Position numbers and translations under genes: made by a program
Assembly: GCF_947489565.1 (NCBI RefSeq)
Contig: NZ_CANLEA010000006.1
Span: forward strand, 245,719-309,718
Direction of reading: 5' to 3'
Source of the DNA: an uncultured Kordia sp.
GTDB taxonomy: Bacteria > Bacteroidota > Bacteroidia > Flavobacteriales > Flavobacteriaceae
DNA: 64,000 nt
The notes under the pieces: model-generated
Database searches by the model: none
Seen by the model: only the letters and a program-made list of their open reading frames with translations
What the model was told of the DNA's origin: nothing
Shown: piece by piece, positions 25,997 to 35,301 of the stretch
Layout of the letters: each line of letters starts with the position of its first letter
Position numbering within the stretch: the first letter of the stretch is position 1

Positions 25997-27889
25997 TTAG
26001 TTAATGATTAATTTTTTGAGAGTGGTTGTGTTGTCTGTTTTGATTTGAACCATATACATTCCGCTAGAAAGTTTTTCTAAGTTTAGCGTTTGAGAAGTAT
26101 TGCGTAGATTTTCATTCTGAAGAATGAGTTTTCCAGACATGTCATAAATCGCAATATGATCTAAATTTGTTGGCGCGTTAATGTTTATTTGATTGTTTGT
26201 AGGATTTGGAAACATACGAATTTGGTTTGCCTCCGCATCAATATCATCTACGCTAAGTGTCGTTGTATCTGCTATATTTAATATGAATTCTCCGTTGGTA
26301 TTTTCTAAAACTATAACATCGTCGGTTCTGTTCATCGTATTTGCTTCAAGCCAAACTTGCACATAATAAGTTGCGTTTGGAGTTAGGTTTTCGGCTAGTA
26401 ATTCGCCTTCGGCACATAGTAAAGGATTTGCATCTGTACACGATTCATATAAAGCTACTTTTGAAATGCTATTTCCTGCGTTTATTGTCATGGTAACACT
26501 TCCTGATGCTGGTGCAATAAACTCATACCAAACATCAAATATTACAATGCCATTTTGTAGGCAACTCGGTGTGTTTGTGCTTGCTGTAGCTCCTTGTGTG
26601 GTACCAACAGTATCTTGTGCCAATGTGATAGAAATTGCATTGCTACAATCGTCATTTTGGGGAGAACAGTCGATACTGTATGTAGTTTGTACGTCTTTTT
26701 GAGTCCATGTAGTGTTGCTGTAATTTACATCATCAACTTCAATACAAGTTAAATTAGGGTTTGCAGTTACCGTAAAATTTAATGTGCTTATAATTGAGTT
26801 TGCACCATTTCTTATATCTAAACTTGTCAATGCATTGTTGTTTACCGTAACTGTTGTAAGTAATGGGTTTTGAGATAAATTTAATGTCGTTACCATGTTA
26901 TTTGGAATCACTAATTCTTCAAGTAAGTTTAGTGCACTGACGTCAAGAGACGTAAGATCATTGTTTTCAATATATACTTGCTCTAAGTTTGTGTTTGCTG
27001 AAAGATCTATGTCTGAGATCGAATTATTATTCAAGCTTAAAGAAATTAAATTTGTATTGTTTGAAACATCAATACTTGTGAGTTGATTTATGGCGATTAA
27101 CAAACCAGTCAAAGCAGTGTTTTGACTTAGATTGACTGTTGTTAAATTGTTATTGTAAACAAATAATGTTTCTAACGAAGTAAAAGCTTCTATACCTGTA
27201 AGATCAGAAATGTTACTGCTATTTACATCTAAATAGGTAATGTTTATCACATCCGACCGTAATACAAACCCATTTACAATTCCGTCAGAATCAATATTTT
27301 GATTTACTAATGCTTGTTCGAAATTCATATCAGGAACTGCTACATTAACACTTTCTACAAGTTGAATATCGTCAAAAACTCCATCATTACTGGTTCCGTT
27401 ATTACGTAGAGATATTAATCTAACACGAATAGTTCGTGTTCCTATGGGAGCAACTCTTGTATCTTCAAATCGATACCATTCAGTTGTACTTGTTATAAAT
27501 CCGGTATCAAATGTGGCTAAGATATTTCCATTTTCATCACGGTATTCTGCAATGGCCTTACCACTGTCTGCTGGAGTTTGAAAAAATGATTGTATGTATC
27601 CACTAAATGTGTAATAGTAAAGTCCTGTATCAATTAATACATTATTGGCAGAAACATCTATATCTTGACTCAGTTCTCCCAAAGCAGTATTTCCTGCATA
27701 AAAGAATTTAGTTCCTTCTACAGGAGTTATTTGAGAGCTAGCATTTGAAGCTAACCAGTTTCCAGAAACTTGTGTCCAACCATTACTTGTAAATGGTTCT
27801 ATTTCTGCACTTCCATTCACAACTAAATTTTGCGCATTGAGTGTTAGTGAACATAAATATATGAGTGCTATTTGTAAGTTTAATTTCAT
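25997..27889 (-). CDS. T9SS-exported leucine-rich repeat protein
   Basis: 630 residues. Signal peptide MKLNLQIALIYLCSLTLNAQ, then a carbohydrate-binding-like beta-sandwich (residues about 22-185: VVNGSAEIEPFTSNGWTQ start), about ten LRR units at 195-400 (pattern LTTVNLSQNTALTGLLIAINQ and related), a PPC-like domain (DDCSNAISITLAQDTVG..., 405-535) and a T9SS sorting domain (MFPNPTNNQININAP...TTTLKKLIIN). It is surface-exposed in all likelihood, perhaps in adhesion. It sits in the middle of the DUF4412-like/LRR/lipoprotein/CHAT run with gaps of 15 and 7 bp. Confidence 0.85.
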   Translation of the reverse strand: MKLNLQIALIYLCSLTLNAQNLVVNGSAEIEPFTSNGWTQVSGNWLASNASSQITPVEGTKFFYAGNTALGELSQDIDVSANNVLIDTGLYYYTFSGYIQSFFQTPADSGKAIAEYRDENGNILATFDTGFITSTTEWYRFEDTRVAPIGTRTIRVRLISLRNNGTSNDGVFDDIQLVESVNVAVPDMNFEQALVNQNIDSDGIVNGFVLRSDVINITYLDVNSSNISDLTGIEAFTSLETLFVYNNNLTTVNLSQNTALTGLLIAINQLTSIDVSNNTNLISLSLNNNSISDIDLSANTNLEQVYIENNDLTSLDVSALNLLEELVIPNNMVTTLNLSQNPLLTTVTVNNNALTSLDIRNGANSIISTLNFTVTANPNLTCIEVDDVNYSNTTWTQKDVQTTYSIDCSPQNDDCSNAISITLAQDTVGTTQGATASTNTPSCLQNGIVIFDVWYEFIAPASGSVTMTINAGNSISKVALYESCTDANPLLCAEGELLAENLTPNATYYVQVWLEANTMNRTDDVIVLENTNGEFILNIADTTTLSVDDIDAEANQIRMFPNPTNNQININAPTNLDHIAIYDMSGKLILQNENLRNTSQTLNLEKLSSGMYMVQIKTDNTTTLKKLIIN

Positions 27890-27904
27890 TCGTATTATTT
27901 ATAG

Positions 27905-29293
27905 TTAAAACATTTTCTTGTATTCCTTCGGGTTAATAGTTTGGTTAATATTGTCATTAATAGCAATGGTTGTACTCGTCATATTTCCTTCTTTTGATTG
28001 TAGCGAATATTCCATAATGTATCCATCTACGACACCTTTTCCTTGTTGTATAAACCAGTTTGATAGTTTGACGCTTGGCGCAACCCAAAAATTGATTTTT
28101 GCATTGCTGTCTGACATTGCGTATTCATAACATGTTGCTCCAAGAATTGTTTTAGTATTCCCAGTTTTTTGAAGTTTTGTATAATCATAATTCGCCATTT
28201 GGTCTGTTGGGTTTTCCATTTTTTGTCCCATCATTCCGTTTGACATGCGCATTTTCATACCGCCAGTTTCTACAAAAATGTGTGCATTTCCTTTATCCAT
28301 TACAATGATAGATTGTCCGTCCATTTCTTCATCTGAGTATTCGCTCATGTCTACTTTCATTCCTACATACGATGCATTTGGGTTTAGGAGATAGGATATT
28401 TTGTAACTTCTACCTTGTTTTGGAACAGAAATTTCAGTGACCGCTTCAAATAAAAATTGATACGTTCCTGGCGCAGCAGTTGGCGTATTCTTTGAACTCA
28501 TACCGTCCCAAGAAGTCGCTGGTTTTTTATCGTTATTATTTTGAGTTATAGTTTCTCCATTGGTGAATTTTGGTGTTTTTCCGTCAATTCCACCAATCAC
28601 AGTAGCTTCATGAAATGTTTCTGAATAGTCATCGGAATTTGCTTTGCGGATGACTTCTCTTAGTGACACTTTTCCAGAAAAACTAATTTGAATGGCTTCG
28701 TCTGAAAGTACATCCACCGTAATTTCACCTTTTGAAACATCATAATTTTGATAATCGTCCGTAACCGCACGTGTAAAATTGTCTTCTGTTTTTTTATTGT
28801 AAGGTAATTGTGGGTCGTAAGCAATGGTGAATGTAGCTTCTTCAGGAATTTTAAACGTACGTTTTTGGGAATTGTCATTATTTCTTAAATCGGTATCGGT
28901 TTTAATCGTAATGGTAAATCCATCGTAAATATCAGCTTGATGCGACCACCAATTTCCATTAATGGTATATCCTGAATTGGTTTTATTTACTTTTATTTGA
29001 CTAGCTTCTGTGATAGTAACATTTCCATATTTCTTAGAATGATTAATGGTCATGTCGCCAAAATCCTTATTGGTTTTTGCGGTTGGTTTTCCCTTGTTCG
29101 GATTTTCTCTTCCTTCAATAGTATCATCAATTGTTTTTTCAACCTTTCGATCAATCTTATTAATGACTTTATTTTCAATGTTTTTCGCTTTTTCTTTTGC
29201 TTTTTCTTTTAGTCTTTTAAATAATTGTGCATCAGCGCTTTGAAAAGATATCAGGCAAGCGATGAAAAAGAGTATGTGTAATTTTGATTTCAT
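27905..29293 (-). CDS. Exported DUF4412-like protein
   Basis: 462 residues with a Sec signal (LHILFFIACLISFQSADAQ) and then a lysine-rich helical stretch (KRLKEKAKEKAKNIENKVINKIDRKVEKT is split over residues 26-55). The C-terminal half (about 290-455) matches the DUF4412 pattern: repeated methionines (MKMRMSNGMMGQKMENPTDQM) and LGATCYEYAMSD...FWVAPSVKLSNWF, as seen in GLPGLI/DUF4412 periplasmic proteins. Function unknown. It is the first gene of the CHAT run and is divergent from the ECF sigma gene across 108 bp, so both sides may share regulation. Confidence 0.7.
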   Translation of the reverse strand: MKSKLHILFFIACLISFQSADAQLFKRLKEKAKEKAKNIENKVINKIDRKVEKTIDDTIEGRENPNKGKPTAKTNKDFGDMTINHSKKYGNVTITEASQIKVNKTNSGYTINGNWWSHQADIYDGFTITIKTDTDLRNNDNSQKRTFKIPEEATFTIAYDPQLPYNKKTEDNFTRAVTDDYQNYDVSKGEITVDVLSDEAIQISFSGKVSLREVIRKANSDDYSETFHEATVIGGIDGKTPKFTNGETITQNNNDKKPATSWDGMSSKNTPTAAPGTYQFLFEAVTEISVPKQGRSYKISYLLNPNASYVGMKVDMSEYSDEEMDGQSIIVMDKGNAHIFVETGGMKMRMSNGMMGQKMENPTDQMANYDYTKLQKTGNTKTILGATCYEYAMSDSNAKINFWVAPSVKLSNWFIQQGKGVVDGYIMEYSLQSKEGNMTSTTIAINDNINQTINPKEYKKMF

Positions 29294-29401
29294 GATAAAT
29301 ACGTTTGTTTATCCTTTTGTATATTTAGCAAGCTTAATATTAACAGCTAACCAAATTTTTTTTTCATTTCATTGTTAATATTTTAATTTTTTAAACCACT
29401 A

Positions 29402-29947
29402 ATGAGTAGAAATAGCACAGATGCTGAATTACAAGATTTGTTACGATCTGATGATAAAAAGGCGCTTGAGACTATTTATTTAGCATACAAGAATGAGTTC
29501 TTGAATTACGCAAAAAAGTATGGTTTGGATGCTTATAATGCTACAGACATATACCAAGATGCAATTATTGCCATGCGTCATAATTTTGTAAACTCACAAT
29601 TGATGTTGACCTCAAGCTCTATAAAAACGTATCTGTTTGGTATTGGAAAATTTAAAATTTTAAAAAAATTAAAAGAAGCACAGACGCTTTTAAACGTTGA
29701 AACAAAAGAAGAAGTATATACAGAAATTACGATAGAAGAATCGACGCCATCAGAACGTTCTATTACGTTGAGTAAGTATTTAGACACGATTTCAGAGAGT
29801 TGCAGGAAAGTTTTAGAACTGTTTTATTATAGAAATTTAACGGTAGAAGAAATTGTGCAAATCACAGAGTATAAAGATGGAAATACCGTGCGAAGTCACA
29901 AGTCGAGATGTTTGAAACGTTTAAAGTCTTTGTTTAAAAAAGTATAA
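29402..29947 (+). CDS. ECF-type RNA polymerase sigma factor
   Basis: 181 residues, typical for ECF sigma factors. Region 2 is EFLNYAKKYGLDAYNATDIYQDAIIAM (residues about 28-60) and region 4 is ISESCRKVLELFYYRNLTVEEIVQITEYKDGNTVRSHKSRCLKRL with the helix-turn-helix at about 140-175. It overlaps the next gene by one base (TAATG), so the two are translationally coupled. Divergent placement from the CHAT run suggests that it controls that run, itself, or both; this is inferred from position only. Confidence 0.88.
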   Translation: MSRNSTDAELQDLLRSDDKKALETIYLAYKNEFLNYAKKYGLDAYNATDIYQDAIIAMRHNFVNSQLMLTSSSIKTYLFGIGKFKILKKLKEAQTLLNVETKEEVYTEITIEESTPSERSITLSKYLDTISESCRKVLELFYYRNLTVEEIVQITEYKDGNTVRSHKSRCLKRLKSLFKKV

Positions 29948-30669
29948 TGAATACAGAAGAATTCATACAAGATTATATTGCCAATCGCTTGTCAGACGAA
30001 GACAAAGCACGAGCAGAAGAATTGTTGCAAACAGATACCGAATTTCGAGAATTATACGAATCGCATTTGGAGTTGACAGCTGCGTTTAAAATTTCGAATG
30101 ACAAAGCTTTAAAAAAACGGTTGCAGGAATTAGATGCGAACACTACAACAGTAAGCACTAAGAAGCTTAATACAGGCATCATACGTCGTATTGCAATTGC
30201 TGCCATTTTTATAATAGGTGCATTTTTTGCGATCAATCAGTTTACGGCAGAAGGCGATGTGTTTGACACCTATTTTGAAGTCTGTCCCAATACCTATCTT
30301 CCAGTTACAAGAGGAACGGCAACGCAAGATGTTCAATCGGAAGCTTTTAAGGTTTATGAAAGTGGCGATTATCAAAAAGCAGCAAAAGCATTCAAAGACT
30401 TGTTAGCGACTAAAAACAATTTGAATATTCGATTTTATTATGCGATGTCTTTGTTGAATCAAGAGAAATATGATTTGGCTTTGAATGAATTAAATTCATT
30501 AGCTCAACATAATTTTGATTATCAAGTAGAAACGTTCTGGTATGCAGCGTTGATTCATATCAAAAAAGAAGATAATGAAGCAGCAAGAGGTCAATTGGAA
30601 AAACTTCAACAATTAAACCCGAATTATAAATCTGACGAGATAAAAGTTATTTTAGAAAAACTTAAGTAA
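29947..30669 (+). CDS. Probable membrane anti-sigma factor with periplasmic TPRs
   Basis: 240 residues. The N-terminal cytoplasmic part (about 1-78, MNTEEFIQDYIANRLSDEDK...) resembles anti-sigma N-termini without zinc ligands. A single TM helix is IAIAAIFIIGAFFAINQF (about 80-98), and residues 130-235 form TPR-like helices (AFKVYESGDYQKAAKAFKDLL). The coupled position after the sigma gene supports the anti-sigma reading: a periplasmic TPR sensor that holds the sigma factor. The neighbouring periplasmic CHAT protease also has TPRs and could be the partner that cleaves or binds it. Confidence 0.7.
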   Translation: MNTEEFIQDYIANRLSDEDKARAEELLQTDTEFRELYESHLELTAAFKISNDKALKKRLQELDANTTTVSTKKLNTGIIRRIAIAAIFIIGAFFAINQFTAEGDVFDTYFEVCPNTYLPVTRGTATQDVQSEAFKVYESGDYQKAAKAFKDLLATKNNLNIRFYYAMSLLNQEKYDLALNELNSLAQHNFDYQVETFWYAALIHIKKEDNEAARGQLEKLQQLNPNYKSDEIKVILEKLK

Positions 30670-30726
30670 TAAAAAAACGGGATCTCTTTCACAGAAACCC
30701 CGTATGTATTATTCTTTATAATTAAA

Positions 30727-32550
30727 TTAATAATCTCTAATAATGTGAGCAGATCCATTCACATTTCGCACAGTTCCAAATCGATCTACATAATCTCCCA
30801 CAAAGTTAATATCAATATAGCTTCCTACTGGACCCACATTAACAACTGTAAATTGGATATTATTAGTTAAGCCAGTAGTTGCTGCTGGATTAATACCATT
30901 AATATCTCCAAACACTTCCATAGCTAATGCTGTAGTAGATAAAGAATGGTCGAAAGGATATATACCAGGCGTTATGGTGTTTCCATAAATATACGTTTGC
31001 CCAGTAGGTGACGATGCTTGCACATTAATAAAGCTAGGAGGTTGTACGCCGCCGCCAGGATTTATAATTTCATATTGTATAGGTCCAGCATTTACACTAT
31101 ATCGTATGTATTCTGTAGGCGATCCTCCACAGGCAACTAGGTTTGCGACTGCTGTTGGATTTGCTACGACCGTTACTGTAGTTGCAGCTTGTCCATTAGT
31201 ATTATCAACACCATCTACATCAATAGTGATAGGAATAGAACATGCGACTCCAGTATAATTATGTATTCCTGCTGTCACGATAAAAGTTCCTAATACTTGC
31301 CCTGAGGTGTTTTTATAAACCACATAACCATTGGTAACAGGAGATGAGCTACAGTCTAATAAAGAACCCACAACGTTGATAGGCGCAGTTGCTAGAGTTA
31401 CTGGAAGCGTCAGTGAAGTTGTTGCGCTGTATGGACCATAAGTTCCCGTGCTTAATACAGTTCCACACTGATCAGTAATTGTGATCGTTAATGTTTGACC
31501 GCTCGGAATTTTTCCACTTACCATACCGCTACTATTAGTGATAGCAAAGCGTGAAAAAGATCCATAGGTAATTGTTACTTTCATACCTGATAATGGATTG
31601 CTTGTACCAGAATCTATTACGGTAGCATCAAAGTTTACTACAGGGAAAGGCGCATCACAATTCCAAAAAGAGAAGTGATCTACTTCTGCTATATAATAAT
31701 CACCTGCTCTTTGAGCAATAGTTTCTTCTAACCAAACTCCATACTGGTTGTCATAAGACCACATATTCATTTCATTTGGCGCTGTTGCTACTTGACTAGG
31801 ATGAATTGGCATTTCAATTCGTGCAGGGTTTGTAATTTGTAACTTTTCACCAGCGCTACCTCTTAGCTCTACACTTACCATTCCGTAAGAACCTAAGGCT
31901 ACTTCTTGATAGTCGGCATCAATTCCGTACAATTCTCCAGGCATAGTGTTCGCAGTATCTTCTGATAAAGGGTCTAAATAATTTGCTGTTACATATACAT
32001 CTCCTGAATATGGACTTCCGTTTTCATCAACGAAACCATCATTAAAATAAATCATTAATTCTCTGTCAGAATCGGTTGGAATAGCAATTTCTCCACCAGA
32101 AGAATCAATTCTTTGCGAATTATTTATCCTGAAAAGCTTAATTGTAAATGAATTTTCACCTGTAGGAACCATTACCCTAGATCCGTCAGTGTATCCATTA
32201 GCAGATGCTTGTGCATAGGCAAAATTTTGATGAACAGCTGCACCAAGGAAAACTACGATTCCGTTTTCATCGGTTGTTTGTTGTTGTCCTCCTAAACTCA
32301 CGGTAGCGCCCATGATTGGTGCATCGTTTTCGTTTATAATTCGGCCGATAAAATTCCCTTCGGTTCTTCGTCCTTTATATTCATTAAGGACTGCAGCTAT
32401 GCGTTCTGAATCTAATCTTTCGGCTTTTTGAATAATTTCTGTGGCAGTGGCGGTTGTGTCTTGTGGTGCCTGATCTTCTTTTTGGCAGGCTAGCACAGTT
32501 ACTAGCATAATAGTAAATAATGCCAAATACTTTTTTAAACTTTTTTTCAT
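30727..32550 (-). CDS. Large lipoprotein with carboxypeptidase-regulatory-like domains
   Basis: 607 residues. Lipoprotein signal with lipobox VLAC (Cys about 22). Residues about 65-130 form a carboxypeptidase-regulatory-like/PEGA-type domain (GRIINENDAPIMGATVSLGGQQQTTDENGIVVF), 150-310 resemble the FAM171-like segment (DRELMIYFNDGFVDENG...EVDHFSFWNCD), and several Ig-like beta domains follow to the C-terminus. It is probably anchored at the outer membrane. No T9SS domain. Its 5' leader carries a sequence element shared with the 36448 gene and the lectin gene at 59506, which suggests common control. Confidence 0.72.
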   Translation of the reverse strand: MKKSLKKYLALFTIMLVTVLACQKEDQAPQDTTATATEIIQKAERLDSERIAAVLNEYKGRRTEGNFIGRIINENDAPIMGATVSLGGQQQTTDENGIVVFLGAAVHQNFAYAQASANGYTDGSRVMVPTGENSFTIKLFRINNSQRIDSSGGEIAIPTDSDRELMIYFNDGFVDENGSPYSGDVYVTANYLDPLSEDTANTMPGELYGIDADYQEVALGSYGMVSVELRGSAGEKLQITNPARIEMPIHPSQVATAPNEMNMWSYDNQYGVWLEETIAQRAGDYYIAEVDHFSFWNCDAPFPVVNFDATVIDSGTSNPLSGMKVTITYGSFSRFAITNSSGMVSGKIPSGQTLTITITDQCGTVLSTGTYGPYSATTSLTLPVTLATAPINVVGSLLDCSSSPVTNGYVVYKNTSGQVLGTFIVTAGIHNYTGVACSIPITIDVDGVDNTNGQAATTVTVVANPTAVANLVACGGSPTEYIRYSVNAGPIQYEIINPGGGVQPPSFINVQASSPTGQTYIYGNTITPGIYPFDHSLSTTALAMEVFGDINGINPAATTGLTNNIQFTVVNVGPVGSYIDINFVGDYVDRFGTVRNVNGSAHIIRDY

Positions 32551-32569
32551 GATAGGTAAATAAAATTGT

Positions 32570-32615
32570 TCCTACTCTTTTTAAGCTTTTCGGAATACGC
32601 TTACGCGCTACAATC
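32570..32615 (-). promoter_or_regulatory. Shared leader element, copy A
   Basis: On the minus strand it reads GATTGTAGC, a 15-base spacer, CCGAAAAGC, then AGAGTAGGA, ending 19 bp before the ATG of the lipoprotein gene. The same ordered blocks occur at 37368-37440 and 59411-59479 with different spacers. Possible structured RNA leader or protein-binding site; unassigned. Confidence 0.5.
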
Positions 32616-32873
32616 GTAAGAAAAAAAGGGAATTATACACTTTTGTAATAAAAGTTATATACAAAACAATTTATGATATGAAAATATCTTGCTAGTAAAT
32701 AAGTAATCTAAAACTTACTTTAAAAGTACATGATTCTATAAGAAAAAGAATAAGTAAACCACTTACAATGTTTATTGTTTAAACCGATTTGTGAAGATAA
32801 ATATGTATGAAAGAAAACTCTTGGTTACTAAATTGGAAACTTTATGTAAATAGTTTATTCATAGAAAAATGTA

Positions 32874-32903
32874 TAAAAAAAAGGCGAGTCACTAACTCGC
32901 CTT
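32874..32903 (-). terminator. Terminator downstream of the hybrid histidine kinase
   Basis: A 9-bp stem AAGGCGAGT/ACTCGCCTT (32881-32889, 32895-32903); on the minus strand it is followed by seven T. The rest of the 523-bp gap 32551-33073 holds leader copy A, AT-rich DNA and no gene that I can support. Confidence 0.8.
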
Positions 32904-33073
32904 GTTCTTTAACTAACCAATCCAAAATTTATGTGAAATGAAAACAAAGCGTGATTGCTTTTTTTGATTTCAATTAATTAATAACAAACCGTGTGCCAAA
33001 AAATAAATTCTGAAACTTTTTAAATGCTAAATATTTGTTAATGAGTTGTTTTTGAACGCTATAAGAATGCTTC

Positions 33074-35275
33074 TTAGGTAAGGATATTAGAAATTTTCTG
33101 GTAAAATACTTCCGGATCAAATGGTTTTGAAATTACTTCGTTAAAGCCATCTTTTAAGAAATCACCTTTGTTATCATCTAATGAAATCGCCGTTAAAGCT
33201 ATAATTGGTGTAGAAACATCAAACTTTCTAATTTCTTTTGTGGCTTCAATACCACTAATACCTGGCATGTGAATATCCATCAAAATAAAGTCATAACGAT
33301 TGCTACGCGCATAATCAATAGCTTGATATCCATCGTCAGCAATATCACAAGTCATGTTCTGCTTCGCAATAATTTTCTTCGTAATAACTTGGTTGATTTT
33401 GTTATCTTCTACCAATAATACTTTGAATTTTTTACTCTTCAAATCGGTCTTTTCTTGAGTAGCAACATCAATGTTGGTAGCTTCTGGAGCAAGTTTATCT
33501 AACACAAGTGCAAAGCGAAATGTAGAGCCTTCTCCTAATTTACTTTGGAGTTGAATATCACTTTCCAATAATTCTAACAGACTTTTTACAATGGTCAATC
33601 CTAATCCTGTACCACCATATTTACGGTTAATTTGTACGGAACCTTGCGAGAAGCTATCAAAAATATTTTCCTGCATCTCTCTTGAAATCCCAATTCCATT
33701 ATCTTTTATCTCAAATTGAATGTTTTGTTGCGAGTCATCTTCTTCTAAGATTCTAGCAGAGATTTCCACAATACCATCTTTTGTAAACTTTAGCGCGTTA
33801 CTAATAAGGTTGATAAATACCTGCGACATTTTTAAATAATCACCTACTAGTTTTTCTGGAATCCCTTTGTCAATGTTTAAGACGATTTTATTATTATTCT
33901 CTTTAGAAGTTTGCGTGAGTGAATTCACAACATCATTCAATACCTTCTTAAGATTCAATGGTGCTTTTTCAACAGCTAGTTTTTTGGCTTCAATTTTATT
34001 TACTTGAAGAATATCATTGATGAATGTCAATAAATAATCTCCCGAAAACTTCAACGATTTTAAATGTTCTTTCTGGCTATCGCTTGGGTTTTCTTCCATC
34101 AACAAGTGTGTCAAACCTGTTACGGCGTATAAAGGTGTTCGCAGTTCGTGTGTTACTGTAGATAAAAATTGCGCTTTGGCTTTCATTGCTTTTTCAGCGT
34201 TGTCTTTAGCCAATTGCAATTCAGAATTTTTCTTTAATAATAAGTTGTTGGTTTTTACCTTAATTTGATTGTTTCGATACAGCGAAATCGTCAGTAATGA
34301 AATAATAATTAGCAATGCAGAACTTAAAATAGAAGTAAGCTTGTTACGTTTTCCTTTTTGAATAGAAACATCTTTTTCACGTTCTAATTCTACAATATGC
34401 CGTTGCTTAAATTCATTATCAAAAGAAGCATCAGCTTCGGCAGCACTTTGCAAACTTGCTTGATCAAAAATTGAATCTTTAATCTTAAGATATACGCTTT
34501 GATATTTATAAGCATTCTCTATATCATCCAAACCTGCATATGTATCACTAATAATTTTTGAACTTTGGAGTTTAATCAGCGGAAAATTATACGAATTTGC
34601 AATTTTAAAAGCAGTTTCCGCATTCAACTTCGCATCTTGATACTGTTTGATGTTTTTATATGCTTTCGCTAAATTCAAGTGTACTTTGGCGCGTAAATAA
34701 TTAGGTTGGTACGGATCATTGATTGGTAATGAATTTTCAAAACGTTCAATAGCACGTCCATTAATTCCTTGACTTAAATAAAATAAACCTCTGTAATATT
34801 TTAACTTATTAATATCATCTGTCGATTGATATTTATCAAAGATCGCTTCTGCTTTTGCAAAATAATTATCGGCATTGCTATAGGAAGTACTGCGCGTAGC
34901 GGTAAGTGCTTGTAAAACATAATTATATCCGAGTCCGAGTGAGTCGTTGACTTCTTCTTGAATTTGTTTGGCTCTATTTAAATAGCTTTCTATTTCGGAA
35001 GGTTCAAAATTGTTATAGTTTTCTTCTACACCAATTTCTGCACGTAACATATAAGCGCGTGCTTTACTACTTTTGTCATTAATACTATCAGATAAATCTA
35101 AAATATTAGTCAGCCTTTCATAGGCACTGTTCATTTTAGCTTTCTTCTTGTATTCATATACATCAATAAAAGCGCGCTCTATACTGTCCTTAATTTTTTC
35201 TTTAGATTGGGCTTGGGACGATACAGAGAATAAAGCAAACAATAAATAAAAAATGTGTCTTACTTTACACACCAT
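33074..35275 (-). CDS. Hybrid sensor histidine kinase with periplasmic TPRs and receiver domain
   Basis: 733 residues. Signal/first TM (IFYLLFALFSVSSQAQ), TPR-like helices in the periplasm (about 40-290), a TM helix at about 313-333, a coiled coil, HisKA with His376 in STVTHELRTPLY, HATPase with N box (NLISNALKFT), G1 (DNGIGI) and G2 (GGTGLGL), and a C-terminal receiver with Asp667 (FILMDIHMPG). This class in Bacteroidota senses through the TPR part and passes phosphate to the fused receiver, with an output partner elsewhere. It is 26 bp downstream of GAPDH on the same strand, possibly co-transcribed, though a functional link is not clear. Confidence 0.92.
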   Translation of the reverse strand: MVCKVRHIFYLLFALFSVSSQAQSKEKIKDSIERAFIDVYEYKKKAKMNSAYERLTNILDLSDSINDKSSKARAYMLRAEIGVEENYNNFEPSEIESYLNRAKQIQEEVNDSLGLGYNYVLQALTATRSTSYSNADNYFAKAEAIFDKYQSTDDINKLKYYRGLFYLSQGINGRAIERFENSLPINDPYQPNYLRAKVHLNLAKAYKNIKQYQDAKLNAETAFKIANSYNFPLIKLQSSKIISDTYAGLDDIENAYKYQSVYLKIKDSIFDQASLQSAAEADASFDNEFKQRHIVELEREKDVSIQKGKRNKLTSILSSALLIIISLLTISLYRNNQIKVKTNNLLLKKNSELQLAKDNAEKAMKAKAQFLSTVTHELRTPLYAVTGLTHLLMEENPSDSQKEHLKSLKFSGDYLLTFINDILQVNKIEAKKLAVEKAPLNLKKVLNDVVNSLTQTSKENNNKIVLNIDKGIPEKLVGDYLKMSQVFINLISNALKFTKDGIVEISARILEEDDSQQNIQFEIKDNGIGISREMQENIFDSFSQGSVQINRKYGGTGLGLTIVKSLLELLESDIQLQSKLGEGSTFRFALVLDKLAPEATNIDVATQEKTDLKSKKFKVLLVEDNKINQVITKKIIAKQNMTCDIADDGYQAIDYARSNRYDFILMDIHMPGISGIEATKEIRKFDVSTPIIALTAISLDDNKGDFLKDGFNEVISKPFDPEVFYQKISNILT

Positions 35276-35301
35276 GAAGTGATGAATTTATTCAAAAATA
35301 C

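Noticed and set aside
29947..30236. A zinc-binding anti-sigma (ZAS) motif in the TPR protein
   Set aside because: No HxxxCxxC pattern is present; the anti-sigma call rests on gene coupling and topology only.
30670..30720. Terminator hairpin between the TPR gene and the lipoprotein gene
   Set aside because: ACGGG and CCCGT can pair over only five bases around a large loop and no T run follows.
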